DNA of 64,000 bases, from NCBI RefSeq assembly GCF_003545815.1, contig NZ_PDUW01000002.1:62001-126000 (forward strand). Reading direction: 5' to 3'. Source of the stretch: Pusillimonas caeni. Its GTDB lineage: Bacteria > Pseudomonadota > Gammaproteobacteria > Burkholderiales > Burkholderiaceae_B. Below, piece by piece: positions 48,478-64,000 of this stretch (the first letter of the stretch is position 1; each line of letters begins with the position of its first letter). The notes below the pieces were generated by a model. The model saw nothing but the letters and a program-made list of their open reading frames with translations. It did not search any database and was not told the DNA's origin. Made by a program: the position numbers and the translations under genes.

Positions 48478-50394
48478 ATGATTTACCCGGACGAATTCGA
48501 CGTCATCGTGGTCGGTGGCGGGCATGCGGGCACGGAAGCCGCGCTGGCGGCCGCTCGCACTGGCGCTTCGACCCTGCTACTGACCCACAATATGGAAACG
48601 CTGGGTCAGATGTCCTGCAATCCTTCCATTGGAGGGATAGGAAAGGGCCACCTAGTGAAAGAGGTTGACGCTCTCGGCGGCGCAATGGCATACGCAACGG
48701 ACTTGGCTGGTATCCAATTCAGAATCTTGAATCGGTCCAAGGGCCCCGCTGTCCGGGCAACCCGTGCGCAAGCAGATCGTTCCTTGTACCGACGCGCCAT
48801 CCGTCAGACCTTGCAGAACCAACCCAACCTGATGATTTTTCAGCAAGCAGTGGATGATTTGATGCTTGAGGGTGACAGGGTAGTCGGTGCAGTGACTCAA
48901 GTCGGCTTGAAGTTCCGTGGCAGGACTGTAGTGTTGACCGCCGGTACGTTCTTGAATGGCCTGATCCATGTTGGACTGAACAATTACTCTGCGGGTCGTG
49001 CGGGGGACCCGCCGGCAATTTCACTGGGCCAAAGGCTGAAAGAGTTGAAGTTGCCGCAAGGACGTCTCAAGACTGGGACGCCGCCTCGCATCGATTCCAG
49101 AAGCATCGATTTTTCAAGAACCGAGGTGCAACCGGGCGACTTGGATCCCATCCCCGTTTTTTCCTTCATGGGAAACGTCGATCTTCATCCCAAGCAGTTG
49201 CCTTGCTGGATCACCAATACCAATGAGCGCACGCATGACATCGTCCGTTCGGGCCTTGACCGGTCTCCCATGTACAGCGAGCACGGCGAGATCGAGGGTA
49301 TAGGCCCGCGCTATTGCCCATCCATCGAGGACAAAATCCATCGCTTTGCCGATAAGGCGAGCCATCAGATCTTTCTGGAGCCGGAAGGCCTGACGACCAA
49401 CGAGATCTATCCCAATGGCGTATCCACCAGCTTGCCTTTCGACATTCAGCTTGCCTTGGTTCGTTCTTTGCCAGGCCTCGAGCAAGCGGTGATTACACGT
49501 CCCGGCTATGCGATCGAATATGACTATTTTGATCCACGTGAACTCAAGTCTTCGTTGGAAACCCGGGCGATACAAGGGCTTTTTTTCGCCGGGCAGATCA
49601 ACGGCACCACCGGCTATGAAGAAGCCGCAGCTCAAGGGCTTCTTGCGGGGCTGAACGCTGCGCGTCAGGTGCAAGGACTGGAGCCGTGGTCACCGGCGCG
49701 GAGTGAAGCATATCTGGGCGTTTTGGTGGACGATCTCATCACCCGGGGCGTGACCGAACCTTATCGCATGTTTACTTCACGAGCTGAATATCGCCTGAGC
49801 CTGCGCGAAGACAATGCCGACTTGCGTTTGACCGAAATAGGGCGCCAAATGGGGTTGGTGGATGACAAGCGGTGGGATGCATTCAATAAAAAACGGGATG
49901 CCGTCGAAACCGAAATCCAGCGTCTGAAGTCTACGTGGGTGAATCCCAAGATCCTTGAGAAAGAAGCGGCCATTGCACTGGTGGGAAAGCCTTTAGAACG
50001 TGAGTACTCACTATTCGATCTGCTGAAGCGTCCTGAGGTGGCCTACGAGAGGCTCATGAGTTTTCAGCGGCCCGACGGGCGACTGCTGGCCGGGCCCGGC
50101 GTCGAGGACGGTATCGTGGCCGAGCAGGTGGAGATCCAGGTCAAATACGCGGGCTACGTCGCGCGGCAGCAAGAGGACGTGCGGCGCCAGGCCGCCCAGG
50201 AGGGCCAGCCCATACCCGAAGATCTCGATTACGATGCCATCGACAGCCTGTCGATCGAGGTAAGACAGCGGCTCAAGGCGGCGCGGCCTGAAACAGTGGG
50301 GCAAGCAAGCCGCATCTCGGGGGTTACGCCGGCCGCCATCTCGCTGCTGCTGATTCATATAAAGCGACATCAGCATGGACGACGGGCAGCGTAA
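48478..50394 (+). CDS. mnmG: tRNA uridine-5-carboxymethylaminomethyl modification enzyme MnmG (GidA)
   Basis: This FAD-dependent partner of MnmE in U34 modification is 638 residues. FAD-binding [17 protein letters not shown] is near residue 14, followed by the MnmG signatures [35 protein letters not shown] and [20 protein letters not shown]. The C-terminal helical domain ends [17 protein letters not shown]. The ATG at 48478 ([15 protein letters not shown]) was chosen; an in-frame GTG at 48421 would start inside parS site 4. The stop overlaps the rsmG start by one base. The 5' half is less GC-rich than the downstream genes. Confidence 0.96.
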   Translation: MIYPDEFDVIVVGGGHAGTEAALAAARTGASTLLLTHNMETLGQMSCNPSIGGIGKGHLVKEVDALGGAMAYATDLAGIQFRILNRSKGPAVRATRAQADRSLYRRAIRQTLQNQPNLMIFQQAVDDLMLEGDRVVGAVTQVGLKFRGRTVVLTAGTFLNGLIHVGLNNYSAGRAGDPPAISLGQRLKELKLPQGRLKTGTPPRIDSRSIDFSRTEVQPGDLDPIPVFSFMGNVDLHPKQLPCWITNTNERTHDIVRSGLDRSPMYSEHGEIEGIGPRYCPSIEDKIHRFADKASHQIFLEPEGLTTNEIYPNGVSTSLPFDIQLALVRSLPGLEQAVITRPGYAIEYDYFDPRELKSSLETRAIQGLFFAGQINGTTGYEEAAAQGLLAGLNAARQVQGLEPWSPARSEAYLGVLVDDLITRGVTEPYRMFTSRAEYRLSLREDNADLRLTEIGRQMGLVDDKRWDAFNKKRDAVETEIQRLKSTWVNPKILEKEAAIALVGKPLEREYSLFDLLKRPEVAYERLMSFQRPDGRLLAGPGVEDGIVAEQVEIQVKYAGYVARQQEDVRRQAAQEGQPIPEDLDYDAIDSLSIEVRQRLKAARPETVGQASRISGVTPAAISLLLIHIKRHQHGRRAA

Positions 50395-51083
50395 TGGCCC
50401 GGACGCAATTGGCACAACAGCTGGCCGAGGCCGCCCAAGAGCTCGAACTCGATCTGCCGTCCGAACGACAGGCTTTGCTGCTTGATTATCTGGCGCAGAT
50501 GCAGCGCTGGAACCGAACGTACAACTTGACGGCCATACGCGACGCCGAGCAGATGCTGGTGCAGCACATTATCGACAGCCTTGCCGTCGTCGGGCCGTTG
50601 CGGCGGGCCCTGATCGATCGGGACGATGCCGTCATCGTCGACGTCGGGTCCGGTGCGGGCTTGCCGGGTGTGGTGCTGGCGGTGGCGTGTCCGCACTGGA
50701 CGATCCATTGCGTGGATGCGGTCGAAAAGAAAATGGCTTTTGTGCGCCAGATGTCGGGCGCGCTGGGCCTGGCCAATCTGCGGGCGGTGCATGGGCGTGT
50801 CGAGACAATGCCTTCTTTGCAGGCCGATGTCGTGGTTTCCCGGGCCTTTGCATCTTTGCTCGATTTTGCGACACTTGCTGGCAGGCATGCGCGAGCGGGG
50901 GGTATGCTTGCAGCCATGAAAGGCCGCCACCCCGAAGAAGAAATCACTGCTTTGCAGTCAGAGGGAAACTGGAAGGTTCAGTCCGTCCAGCAGCTGCAAG
51001 TGCCAAAACTGGATGCGCAGCGTTGCCTGGTTTGGCTAGAGCCTGAACAGGCCTTAGCGCCCAGCCGTCAAGGAATCACATGA
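50394..51083 (+). CDS. rsmG: 16S rRNA (guanine-N7)-methyltransferase RsmG (GidB)
   Basis: This 229-residue SAM-dependent enzyme methylates G527 of 16S rRNA. Motif I is IVDVGSGAGLPGVVLAVACP, followed by VDAVEKKMAFVRQM and SRAFASLLDFATL. The N-terminal helix has the family RWNRTYNLTAIRD. The start overlaps the mnmG stop (TAATG) and the stop overlaps the parA start (ATGA), giving a coupled mnmG-rsmG-parA-parB operon. Confidence 0.95.
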   Translation: MARTQLAQQLAEAAQELELDLPSERQALLLDYLAQMQRWNRTYNLTAIRDAEQMLVQHIIDSLAVVGPLRRALIDRDDAVIVDVGSGAGLPGVVLAVACPHWTIHCVDAVEKKMAFVRQMSGALGLANLRAVHGRVETMPSLQADVVVSRAFASLLDFATLAGRHARAGGMLAAMKGRHPEEEITALQSEGNWKVQSVQQLQVPKLDAQRCLVWLEPEQALAPSRQGIT

Positions 51084-51916
51084 ATCACAATAATGCCGCC
51101 GACGTCGTCAAGGTGTTTTGCATCACCAATCAGAAAGGAGGGGTGGGCAAAACAACCACGGCCATCAACCTGGCCGCCGCCCTGGCCGCGCTCAACAAGA
51201 AGGTTTTGTTGATCGACCTAGATCCGCAAGGCAATGCCACCATGGGTAGCGGCGTCGACAAGAATGCTGCGCAAAACAATCTTTACCACGTGCTGATCGA
51301 CGAGGCCAGCATCGCCTCGGCGCGGGTGCGGTCCGAAACCGGGGGCTACGATGTACTGCCCGCCAATCGCGAGCTTTCCGGCGCCGAAATCGATCTCATC
51401 CAGATGGAAGCCCGCGAGATGCAGCTCAAGCAGGCCATCGCCCAGGTCATCGATGAATACGACTTCATCCTGATCGACTGCCCCCCGACGCTCTCCTTGC
51501 TTACCTTGAATGGCTTGGCGTCGGCCGACGGCGTCATCATTCCCATGCAATGCGAGTACTTTGCGCTCGAAGGCCTGTCCGATCTGGTCAACACCATCAA
51601 GCGGGTGCACCACAACATCAACCCGGGCCTGCGCGTCATCGGCCTGCTCCGGGTCATGTTCGATACGCGCGTCACCCTTCAGCAGCAGGTATCGGCGCAA
51701 ATCGAATCGCATTTCGGCGACCGGGTTTTCGAGACGATCGTGCCGCGCAACGTCAGGCTGGCCGAAGCGCCCAGCCACGGCATGCCCGGCATCGTCTACG
51801 ACAAGAGTTCCCGCGGCGCCAAGGCGTATATCGAATTCGGCGAAGAACTGATCAAGCGGGTCAAGAAAGAGGCCTTGCGCGCCATTGCGCGGCCCCCAAA
51901 AATGATGAACTTGTAA
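51080..51916 (+). CDS. parA: Chromosome partitioning ATPase ParA (Soj)
   Basis: This Walker-type ATPase drives origin segregation with ParB and is 278 residues. The deviant Walker A is KGGVGKTTTAINLAAALA (the signature lysine before GVGK is present), with switch I LIDLDPQGNATMGSG and Walker B DFILIDCPPTLSLLTLN. It is the short form lacking an N-terminal HTH, so it does not autoregulate like plasmid P1 ParA. parB begins 9 nt downstream. The targets are the four parS sites upstream of mnmG. Confidence 0.95.
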   Translation: MNHNNAADVVKVFCITNQKGGVGKTTTAINLAAALAALNKKVLLIDLDPQGNATMGSGVDKNAAQNNLYHVLIDEASIASARVRSETGGYDVLPANRELSGAEIDLIQMEAREMQLKQAIAQVIDEYDFILIDCPPTLSLLTLNGLASADGVIIPMQCEYFALEGLSDLVNTIKRVHHNINPGLRVIGLLRVMFDTRVTLQQQVSAQIESHFGDRVFETIVPRNVRLAEAPSHGMPGIVYDKSSRGAKAYIEFGEELIKRVKKEALRAIARPPKMMNL

Positions 51917-51925
51917 GGACACAAC

Positions 51926-52846
51926 ATGGCAACGAAGAAACCCAAAGGGTTGGGCCGCGGCCTGGACGCCTTGCTCGGGGCGGATGCCGGCGTCATCGGC
52001 ACGTTGGGCGACAGGCCCGAAGCCGCGCAATCGCAATCGCCCAGCAAGCTCAGCGTCAAGGCTTTGAAGGCCGGTAAATACCAGCCCCGCACCCGCATGG
52101 ACGAAGGCGCCCTGAACGAGCTCGCTGAATCCATCCGAACCCAGGGCATCATGCAGCCCATCCTGGTGCGGCCGCTGGCCCAGGCGGGCACCTACGAAAT
52201 CATCGCCGGCGAGCGCCGCTTTCGCGCCGCCCAGCTGGCAGGCTTGAGCGAAGTGCCCGTGCTGGTGCGCGAAGTCGCCGACGAAAACGCGGCGGTCATG
52301 GCGCTTATCGAGAACATCCAGCGCGAAGACCTCAATCCGCTCGAAGAGGCCCATGGCGTCAAGCGCCTGCTGGACGAGTTCGGCCTGACCCACGAACAGG
52401 CGTCGCAGGCCATAGGCCGGTCGCGTTCCGCCACCAGCAATCTGCTGCGCCTGCTCAACCTGACCGAGCCGGTGCAGACCATGCTTCTCGCAGGCGACAT
52501 CGACATGGGCCATGCACGCGCCCTGCTGGCCGCCGAGGCCGCCCAGCAGATATTGCTGGCCAACGAAATCATCGCGCGCCGTCTGTCGGTGCGTGAAACC
52601 GAAAAACTCGTCAACCGCCAATTGCGCGAACTGGACGGTTCGGCCGCCTCGGGCCGCCGTGCCCGCAATGCCCCGTCGGGCGACGCCAAACGGCTCGAGC
52701 AGGCATTGTCCGATCATCTCGGCACGCGGGTAAGCCTGAAGGTCGGCGCCCGCAATCGGGGCCAGCTGGTCATCGACTTCCACGACTGGGAACACCTGAA
52801 CTCCCTGCTCGAGCGTCAGGGGCTGGCCAACGTCATGGACGCCTGA
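51926..52846 (+). CDS. parB: Chromosome partitioning protein ParB (Spo0J)
   Basis: This parS-binding CTP-dependent clamp has 306 residues. The N-terminal KKPKGLGRGLDALLG box contacts ParA. The ParB/Srx nuclease-like domain holds the CTP-site motif IIAGERRFRAAQLAGL and ALIENIQREDLNPLEEAHG. The HTH is LTHEQASQAIGRSRSATSNL, and the C-terminal dimer domain ends LLERQGLANVMDA. Arginines of the GERR motif are intact. It is the last gene before a tRNA cluster with its own promoter. Confidence 0.96.
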   Translation: MATKKPKGLGRGLDALLGADAGVIGTLGDRPEAAQSQSPSKLSVKALKAGKYQPRTRMDEGALNELAESIRTQGIMQPILVRPLAQAGTYEIIAGERRFRAAQLAGLSEVPVLVREVADENAAVMALIENIQREDLNPLEEAHGVKRLLDEFGLTHEQASQAIGRSRSATSNLLRLLNLTEPVQTMLLAGDIDMGHARALLAAEAAQQILLANEIIARRLSVRETEKLVNRQLRELDGSAASGRRARNAPSGDAKRLEQALSDHLGTRVSLKVGARNRGQLVIDFHDWEHLNSLLERQGLANVMDA

Positions 52847-52874
52847 CCGCTTGACGCGCACATTCTTTGGATAT

Positions 52875-52903
52875 TTGACAAGCCCAGAAAAAAGGCCCAT
52901 AAT
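52875..52903 (+). promoter_or_regulatory. Strong sigma70-type promoter of the tRNA-tuf cluster
   Basis: TTGACA, a 17-bp spacer, then CATAAT (5 of 6 against TATAAT), 15 nt upstream of the first tRNA base. It is the cleanest promoter seen in the window. Confidence 0.85.
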
Positions 52904-52918
52904 TCGTGGTTCTCTTTT

Positions 52919-53005
52919 GGTGGGATGCCCGAGTGGTTAAAGGGGGCAGACTGTAAATCTGTTGGCCTTGCGCCTACGTTGGTTCGAATCCAACTCCCAC
53001 CACCA
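52919..53005 (+). tRNA. tRNA-Tyr (anticodon GTA)
   Basis: The acceptor stem GGTGGGA pairs with TCCCACC, followed by A and encoded CCA. It has a long variable arm (class II), and the anticodon loop CTGTAAA gives GTA at 52953-52955. The T loop is GGTTCGAATCC. It is first of a tRNA-Tyr/Gly/Thr-tuf transcript. Confidence 0.97.
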
Positions 53006-53138
53006 GAGCTTACCCGCAGGCGCTGCCACGCATGCCCGGGCCCGGAGCCCGGGGCGGCTATAGGCAGAAACTCGGTGTCTGGCATGGCTGGCGGTATCAA
53101 ACCCCGGAAAGAACAGCGAGAAAGAACGGAATCCCCAT

Positions 53139-53212
53139 GCGGGTGTAGCTCAATGGTAGAGCAGAAGCCTTCCAAGCTTACGACGAGGGTTCGATTCCCT
53201 TCACCCGCTCCA
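53139..53212 (+). tRNA. tRNA-Gly (anticodon TCC)
   Basis: The acceptor GCGGGTG pairs with CACCCGC, with discriminator T and encoded CCA. The anticodon loop CTTCCAA gives TCC at 53171-53173. The T arm GGTTCGATTCC is standard. Confidence 0.97.
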
Positions 53213-53229
53213 GTTTTTCGAGGCTCGTT

Positions 53230-53253
53230 TTTTTACAGGGCAACCTGTAAAAA
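53230..53253 (+). other. Perfect hairpin between tRNA-Gly and tRNA-Thr
   Basis: TTTTTACAGG-GCAA-CCTGTAAAAA forms a 10-bp stem with a GNRA-type tetraloop. It may be a processing signal of the tRNA precursor or partial attenuator; no T run follows it. Confidence 0.6.
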
Positions 53254-53279
53254 GGCGGGTTTTTACGGTAAAGAAGTAT

Positions 53280-53354
<75 letters not shown>

Positions 53355-53402
53355 CTCACTACATTCATTTTTGTTGCTTAATTCCACAGTCAGGAGTCAG
53401 CC

Positions 53403-54596
<1,194 letters not shown>

Positions 54597-54613
54597 GTTT
54601 TAAAATGCAACAA

Positions 54614-54638
54614 ACGGACGGAGCCGCGCTCTGTCCGA
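54614..54638 (+). other. Hairpin after tuf
   Basis: CGGACGGAG...CTCTGTCCG (9 pairs, one G-U) with a short loop, 17 nt after the tuf stop. No T run follows, so it may be a 3'-end stabiliser or processing site before tRNA-Trp rather than a terminator. Confidence 0.45.
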
Positions 54639-54696
54639 GCAGTAAACGGGTCCTGTATCGCACCCTGTCACAGCACAGGACTCCTCAGCAGGTTAT

Positions 54697-54772
54697 AGGG
54701 GTATAGCTCAATTGGCAGAGCGTCGGTCTCCAAAACCGAAGGTTGTAGGTTCGATTCCTACTGCCCCTGCCA
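54697..54772 (+). tRNA. tRNA-Trp (anticodon CCA)
   Basis: The acceptor AGGGGTA pairs with TGCCCCT (one G-U), with discriminator G and encoded CCA. The anticodon loop CTCCAAA gives CCA at 54730-54732. It lies between tuf and secE, the conserved proteobacterial position. Confidence 0.97.
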
Positions 54773-54824
54773 TCATCGCCGCGGCAAAGCAGGCCGCACT
54801 AGCCGCGAGGTCACTCGCCCGGAT

Positions 54825-55205
54825 ATGTCGAACACCAGCGTAGAAACCGTTAGCAGCACCGTAGACCGCCTCAAGCTGGGTCTCGCGGTGCTCGTCATCA
54901 TTGCCGGCATCGTCGCGTTCTCGGTGCTCGATGACCAGCCCACCGTGGCGCGGGTCGGGATATTCATCGGCAGCGTCATCGTGGCGGCGCTCATAGCCTG
55001 GTTCAGCGAACCCGGCCGGCGCAGCATCGGCTATCTGCGCGATTCGTACAACGAAGTCAAGCGAGTCGTCTGGCCCACGCGCAAAGAAGCCACCCAGATG
55101 ACCGCCATCGTGTTTGCCTTCGTGGCGGTCATGGGCCTGTTTCTGTGGCTTGTCGACAAAACCCTGGGCTGGGTCATCTATGGCCTGCTGCTGGGCTGGA
55201 GATAA
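54825..55205 (+). CDS. secE: Preprotein translocase subunit SecE
   Basis: This essential subunit of the SecYEG channel has 126 residues and three membrane helices (about 18-36, 43-60 and 93-118), the long form of proteobacteria. The conserved amphipathic region RDSYNEVKRVVWPTRKEATQ precedes the last helix, the part that clamps SecY. It is 9 nt upstream of nusG and presumably in one operon. Confidence 0.95.
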   Translation: MSNTSVETVSSTVDRLKLGLAVLVIIAGIVAFSVLDDQPTVARVGIFIGSVIVAALIAWFSEPGRRSIGYLRDSYNEVKRVVWPTRKEATQMTAIVFAFVAVMGLFLWLVDKTLGWVIYGLLLGWR

Positions 55206-55214
55206 AGGGCACAC

Positions 55215-55748
55215 ATGAGCAAGCGTTGGTATGTCGTCCACGTCTATTCGGGCATGGAAAAAAGTGTGCACAAGGCGCTCCTCGAACGCATAGAGCGTGC
55301 CGGGTTGCAGACGTCCTTTGGCCGCATACTGGTTCCGTCCGAAGAAGTGGTGGAAGTCAAAGGCGGTAAGAAATCCATCACCGAACGCCGTATCTTTCCC
55401 GGCTACGTGCTGGTAGAAATGGATCTTACCGACGAAACCTGGCACCTGGTGAAGAACACCAACCGGGTCACGGGCTTCCTGGGCGGCTCGGGCAATCGTC
55501 CCGCGCCCATCTCCGATCGCGAGGTCGAGAAAATCCTCTCCCAGATGGAAGAGGGCGTCGAAAAGCCGCGTCCCAAGATTCTCTTCGAAGTCGGCGAGAT
55601 GGTGCGTGTCAAAGAAGGTCCGTTCGCCGATTTCAACGGCAACGTCGAAGATGTCAATTACGAGAAAAGCAAGGTGCGTGTGTCCGTGACCATTTTTGGC
55701 CGCGCCACCCCTGTGGAACTCGATTTCGGTCAGGTCGAAAAGACCTGA
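55215..55748 (+). CDS. nusG: Transcription termination/antitermination factor NusG
   Basis: This 177-residue protein has an NGN domain ([20 protein letters not shown], then [20 protein letters not shown] and VTGFLGG) that binds the RNA polymerase clamp. The C-terminal KOW domain ([20 protein letters not shown]) binds Rho or S10. GGGCACAC precedes the ATG. Confidence 0.96.
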   Translation: MSKRWYVVHVYSGMEKSVHKALLERIERAGLQTSFGRILVPSEEVVEVKGGKKSITERRIFPGYVLVEMDLTDETWHLVKNTNRVTGFLGGSGNRPAPISDREVEKILSQMEEGVEKPRPKILFEVGEMVRVKEGPFADFNGNVEDVNYEKSKVRVSVTIFGRATPVELDFGQVEKT

Positions 55749-55811
55749 ATTTTCAACCCCGGGGAGCCGGCCGCAAGGCGCGCCGGCGTTTGAACCCGCA
55801 AGGAGCAAAGC

Positions 55812-56243
55812 ATGGCGAAGAAAATCGTCGGCTTTATCAAGCTGCAAGTGCCGGCTGGTAAAGCGAATCCATCACCCCCGATCGGTCCGGCGCTGGGTCA
55901 GCGCGGCCTGAACATCATGGAATTCTGCAAGGCGTTCAACGCCCAGACCCAAGGCATGGAGCCCGGTCTGCCGATTCCCGTGGTCATCACCGCCTACGCC
56001 GACAAGAGCTTCACCTTCATCATGAAGACGCCTCCGGCGGCCATTCTCATCAAGAAGGCCACGGGCGTTCAAAAGGGTTCGGCTCGTCCGAATGCCGACA
56101 AGGTGGGCGTGCTGACGCGCGCGCAAGCCGAAGAAATCGCCAAGACCAAGACGCCCGATCTCACGGCTTCCGATCTGGACGCCGCGGTGCGTACGATCGC
56201 CGGCAGCGCCCGCAGCATGGGCATCACGGTCGAGGGGATATAA
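55812..56243 (+). CDS. rplK: 50S ribosomal protein L11
   Basis: This 143-residue protein of the GTPase-associated centre has an N-terminal proline-rich domain ([20 protein letters not shown]) where thiostrepton-type drugs act, and a C-terminal 23S rRNA-binding domain ([20 protein letters not shown]). AAGGAGC precedes the ATG. rplA follows after one base. Confidence 0.97.
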   Translation: MAKKIVGFIKLQVPAGKANPSPPIGPALGQRGLNIMEFCKAFNAQTQGMEPGLPIPVVITAYADKSFTFIMKTPPAAILIKKATGVQKGSARPNADKVGVLTRAQAEEIAKTKTPDLTASDLDAAVRTIAGSARSMGITVEGI

Positions 56244-56244
56244 C

Positions 56245-56940
56245 ATGGCCAAGCTAGGTAAACGCGCCGCCGCGATCAAGGCCAAAATCGATCGCACCAA
56301 ATTCTATCCCGTCGCCGAGGCGCTTGCGCTGGTGAAGGAAACGGCCACGGCCAAGTTCGACGAGTCCATCGACGTCGCCGTGCAATTGGGCATCGACCCC
56401 AAGAAATCCGACCAGCTCGTGCGTGGTTCGGTGGTCCTGCCCGCCGGCACCGGCAAGTCGGTTCGTGTTGCCGTGTTCACCCAGGGCGACAAGGCCGAGG
56501 CCGCCAAGGAAGCCGGCGCCGACATCGTCGGCATGGACGACCTGGCCGAAAGCATCAAGGCCGGCAATCTCGATTTCGACATCGTCATCGCTTCGCCCGA
56601 CGCAATGCGCGTCGTGGGTGCGCTGGGCCAGGTTCTGGGACCCCGCGGCCTCATGCCCAACCCCAAGGTGGGCACGGTCACGCCCGACGTCGCAACCGCC
56701 GTCAAGAACGCCAAGGCCGGTCAGGTGCAGTACCGCACCGACAAGGCGGGCATCATACACGCCACCATCGGACGCGCCTCCTTCGGCGTCGAGCAGCTTC
56801 AGCAAAACCTGAACGCGCTGGTCGATGCATTGAACAAAGCCCGTCCCACGGCGTCCAAGGGTATTTACCTGCGCAAGCTGGCCGTCTCGTCCACCATGGG
56901 CGGCGGCGCTCGCGTCGAAATAGCTTCGCTGTCGGTTTAA
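56245..56940 (+). CDS. rplA: 50S ribosomal protein L1
   Basis: This 231-residue L1-stalk protein has the signature [20 protein letters not shown] and the start [20 protein letters not shown]. In other bacteria L1 represses its own rplK-rplA message (established knowledge); I did not identify the binding site here. A 248-bp leader separates it from rplJ. Confidence 0.97.
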   Translation: MAKLGKRAAAIKAKIDRTKFYPVAEALALVKETATAKFDESIDVAVQLGIDPKKSDQLVRGSVVLPAGTGKSVRVAVFTQGDKAEAAKEAGADIVGMDDLAESIKAGNLDFDIVIASPDAMRVVGALGQVLGPRGLMPNPKVGTVTPDVATAVKNAKAGQVQYRTDKAGIIHATIGRASFGVEQLQQNLNALVDALNKARPTASKGIYLRKLAVSSTMGGGARVEIASLSV

Positions 56941-57188
56941 TCAAACCGCGGCACAAGAACTTTGGGCTGTACCCGGGGCCTTCCCGGGTGCCGCTGTCAA
57001 AGACCGCTGGAGCCCCCAAACCGACCGCGAGGCCGGCCCAAGGGCTTAATCGCCGGGCTGCTTGCAGCCTGTATCCAGCGCAGACGGCGCCCATGGAAGA
57101 TTTCTTTTTTCAAGAACTCGACCAGGTGCGCCGCATTCGGTAGACACGAGAGACCCTCTCTCGTGTCGTTAGATGGAGTGTTCAAACC
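56941..57188 (+). promoter_or_regulatory. rplJ leader region (L10 leader) with a strong hairpin at 57144-57166
   Basis: The 248-bp gap before rplJ is the usual place of the L10 (L10-L12 complex) autoregulatory leader. It contains a perfect 10-bp stem, ACACGAGAGA-CCC-TCTCTCGTGT, ending 22 nt before the start codon. A GGAG follows 10 nt upstream of the GTG. No ORF of substance is present. Confidence 0.65.
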
Positions 57189-57713
57189 GTGAGTCTCAAT
57201 CGTGAAGAGAAAGCGGTCGTAATTGAGGAAGTCTCTGCAGAACTTGCAAAGGCCCAGTCAGTTATTATCGCCGAGTACCGTGGTCTGGACGTCGCTGCCG
57301 TCACCGTATTGCGCAAACAAGCGCGTGAGTCGGGTGTGTATCTGCGTGTTCTCAAGAACACGCTGGTGCGCCGAGCCGTGGCCGGTTCGCCTTTCGAGGC
57401 GCTTTCGTCCCACATGTCCGGTCCTCTGATGTACGCCGTCAGTCAGGATCCGGTTTCGGCCGCCAAGGTGCTCGCCGGTTTCGCAAAAACCAACGACAAG
57501 CTCGTCATCGCAGGCGGGGCATTGCCCAACAACGTCCTGGATATCGAGGGCGTGAAGGCTTTGGCCACCATGCCGTCTCGCGAAGAGCTGTTGGCGAAAC
57601 TGATGGGCACCATGCAGGCACCCGTCACGCAGTTTGTGCGTACGCTCAACGAAGTTCCCACCAAGTTCGTGCGCGGCCTTGCCGCCGTGCGCGACCAGAA
57701 GGAAGCCGCGTAA
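57189..57713 (+). CDS. rplJ: 50S ribosomal protein L10
   Basis: This 174-residue base of the L7/L12 stalk starts at a GTG, (M)[20 protein letters not shown]. Conserved segments are [31 protein letters not shown] and the C-terminal helix [20 protein letters not shown] that binds L7/L12 dimers. The GTG start is supported by alignment and by GGAG upstream. Confidence 0.97.
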   Translation: MSLNREEKAVVIEEVSAELAKAQSVIIAEYRGLDVAAVTVLRKQARESGVYLRVLKNTLVRRAVAGSPFEALSSHMSGPLMYAVSQDPVSAAKVLAGFAKTNDKLVIAGGALPNNVLDIEGVKALATMPSREELLAKLMGTMQAPVTQFVRTLNEVPTKFVRGLAAVRDQKEAA

Positions 57714-57785
57714 GCGTTTCCGGGACTCGTCGAAAGACAGAGCGATACCCAACCCTGGCATTTATACCTATTTGGAGTTCTAAAA

Positions 57786-58166
57786 ATGGCATTGAGCAAA
57801 GAAGAGATCCTGGACGCAGTCGCTAACCTGACCGTCCTGGAACTGTCCGAACTGATTACGGACATGGAAGAAAAATTCGGTGTGTCGGCCGCCGCCGCCG
57901 CTGTCGCCGTCGCTGCCCCCGCAGCCGGTGGCGCTGCAGCTGTTGCTGAAGAAAAGACCGAATTCGACGTCGTGCTGGCTGAAGTCGGCGCGAACAAGGT
58001 CAGCGTCATCAAGGCCGTGCGTGAAATCACCGGCCTGGGCCTGAAAGAAGCCAAGGACCTCGTTGACGGCGCTCCCAAGACCGTCAAGGAAGCCATGGCC
58101 AAGGCTGATGCCGAAGCTGCTCAGAAGAAGCTTGAAGAAGCCGGCGCCAAAGTCGAGCTCAAGTAA
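57786..58166 (+). CDS. rplL: 50S ribosomal protein L7/L12
   Basis: This 126-residue acidic stalk protein has an N-terminal dimerisation helix ([20 protein letters not shown]), an Ala/Val-rich hinge (residues ~38-58) and a C-terminal factor-binding domain ([20 protein letters not shown], then [19 protein letters not shown]). TTGGAG precedes the ATG. Confidence 0.98.
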   Translation: MALSKEEILDAVANLTVLELSELITDMEEKFGVSAAAAAVAVAAPAAGGAAAVAEEKTEFDVVLAEVGANKVSVIKAVREITGLGLKEAKDLVDGAPKTVKEAMAKADAEAAQKKLEEAGAKVELK

Positions 58167-58180
58167 GCTTGTCGACGCCT

Positions 58181-58215
58181 GCCCGGGAAGGTGTTTTTAG
58201 CCTTCCCGGGCTTTT
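58181..58215 (+). terminator. Attenuator/terminator between rplL and rpoB
   Basis: GCCCGGGAAGG-TGTTTTTAG-CCTTCCCGGGC is a perfect 11-bp stem followed by TTTT, 14 nt after rplL. In this position other bacteria have a partial terminator that lowers rpoBC transcription relative to rplJL (established knowledge). Confidence 0.85.
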
Positions 58216-58326
58216 GCGTCTCCAGAAAACCCGTATTTGCGCCCTTGGGCGGCAAGCCGGGTTCTCTGGAGTCGTAAGCCAGGGCCGTGGTTGACGGCCC
58301 ATGTAACCCCTCGAGTCGGAGTGCTC

Positions 58327-64000
<5,674 letters not shown>

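Overview
The window reads as a piece of chromosome from a high-GC betaproteobacterium of the order Burkholderiales, most likely family Alcaligenaceae (Bordetella/Achromobacter/Pusillimonas relatives). The basis is gene content and order around the replication origin (gyrB-dnaN-dnaA, rpmH-rnpA-yidD-yidC-mnmE, then mnmG-rsmG-parA-parB, tRNA-Tyr/Gly/Thr-tuf-tRNA-Trp-secE-nusG-rplKAJL-rpoBC) and the protein sequences as I recognise them. No database search was possible, so species-level placement is inference.

Left part (1-27.9 kb) is accessory or metabolic. It opens with a leftward operon for a periplasm-facing, selenocysteine-containing formate dehydrogenase: fdhA with an in-frame UGA and a clear bacterial SECIS hairpin, then fdhB, the cytochrome b subunit, fdhE and the start of selA. 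A divergent LysR gene follows. Next come a two-gene 3-hydroxyanthranilate ring-cleavage unit (nbaC, nbaD), an orphan solute-binding protein, an MFS exporter, a leftward group (MarR regulator, PhyH-type dioxygenase, orphan ABC_sub_bind protein), a DUF481 outer-membrane protein and a chemoreceptor. A probable Fur-controlled iron-uptake operon follows (PepSY membrane protein, 62-residue membrane protein, TonB-dependent siderophore receptor). Then a LysR-type regulator with two apparent HTH domains faces a six-gene operon: ABC importer with two permeases, class II aldolase-like enzyme and isochorismatase-like hydrolase. This looks like an uncharacterised uptake and degradation system.

Middle part (28-48.5 kb) is the replication and translation core mixed with lifestyle genes. 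It holds gyrB, dnaN and dnaA (leftward); rpmH, rnpA, yidD and yidC (rightward); a catalase gene with a well-formed promoter and a candidate OxyR site; mnmE with an extra segment in its G domain; a decayed Fic-like fragment; a fatty-acid/aromatic acyl-CoA oxidation cluster with a MarR regulator; a phosphoesterase; an aminotransferase; and cspA. Two gene-poor stretches look origin-related: 44.85-45.37 kb carries a cluster of DnaA boxes beside an AT-rich segment, and 47.1-48.48 kb carries four parS sites plus two DnaA boxes.

Right part (48.5-64 kb) is the conserved rightward block: mnmG-rsmG, the ParA/ParB partition pair acting on those parS sites, four tRNA genes around tuf, secE-nusG, four ribosomal protein genes with leader and attenuator hairpins, rpoB, and the first third of rpoC cut by the window edge.
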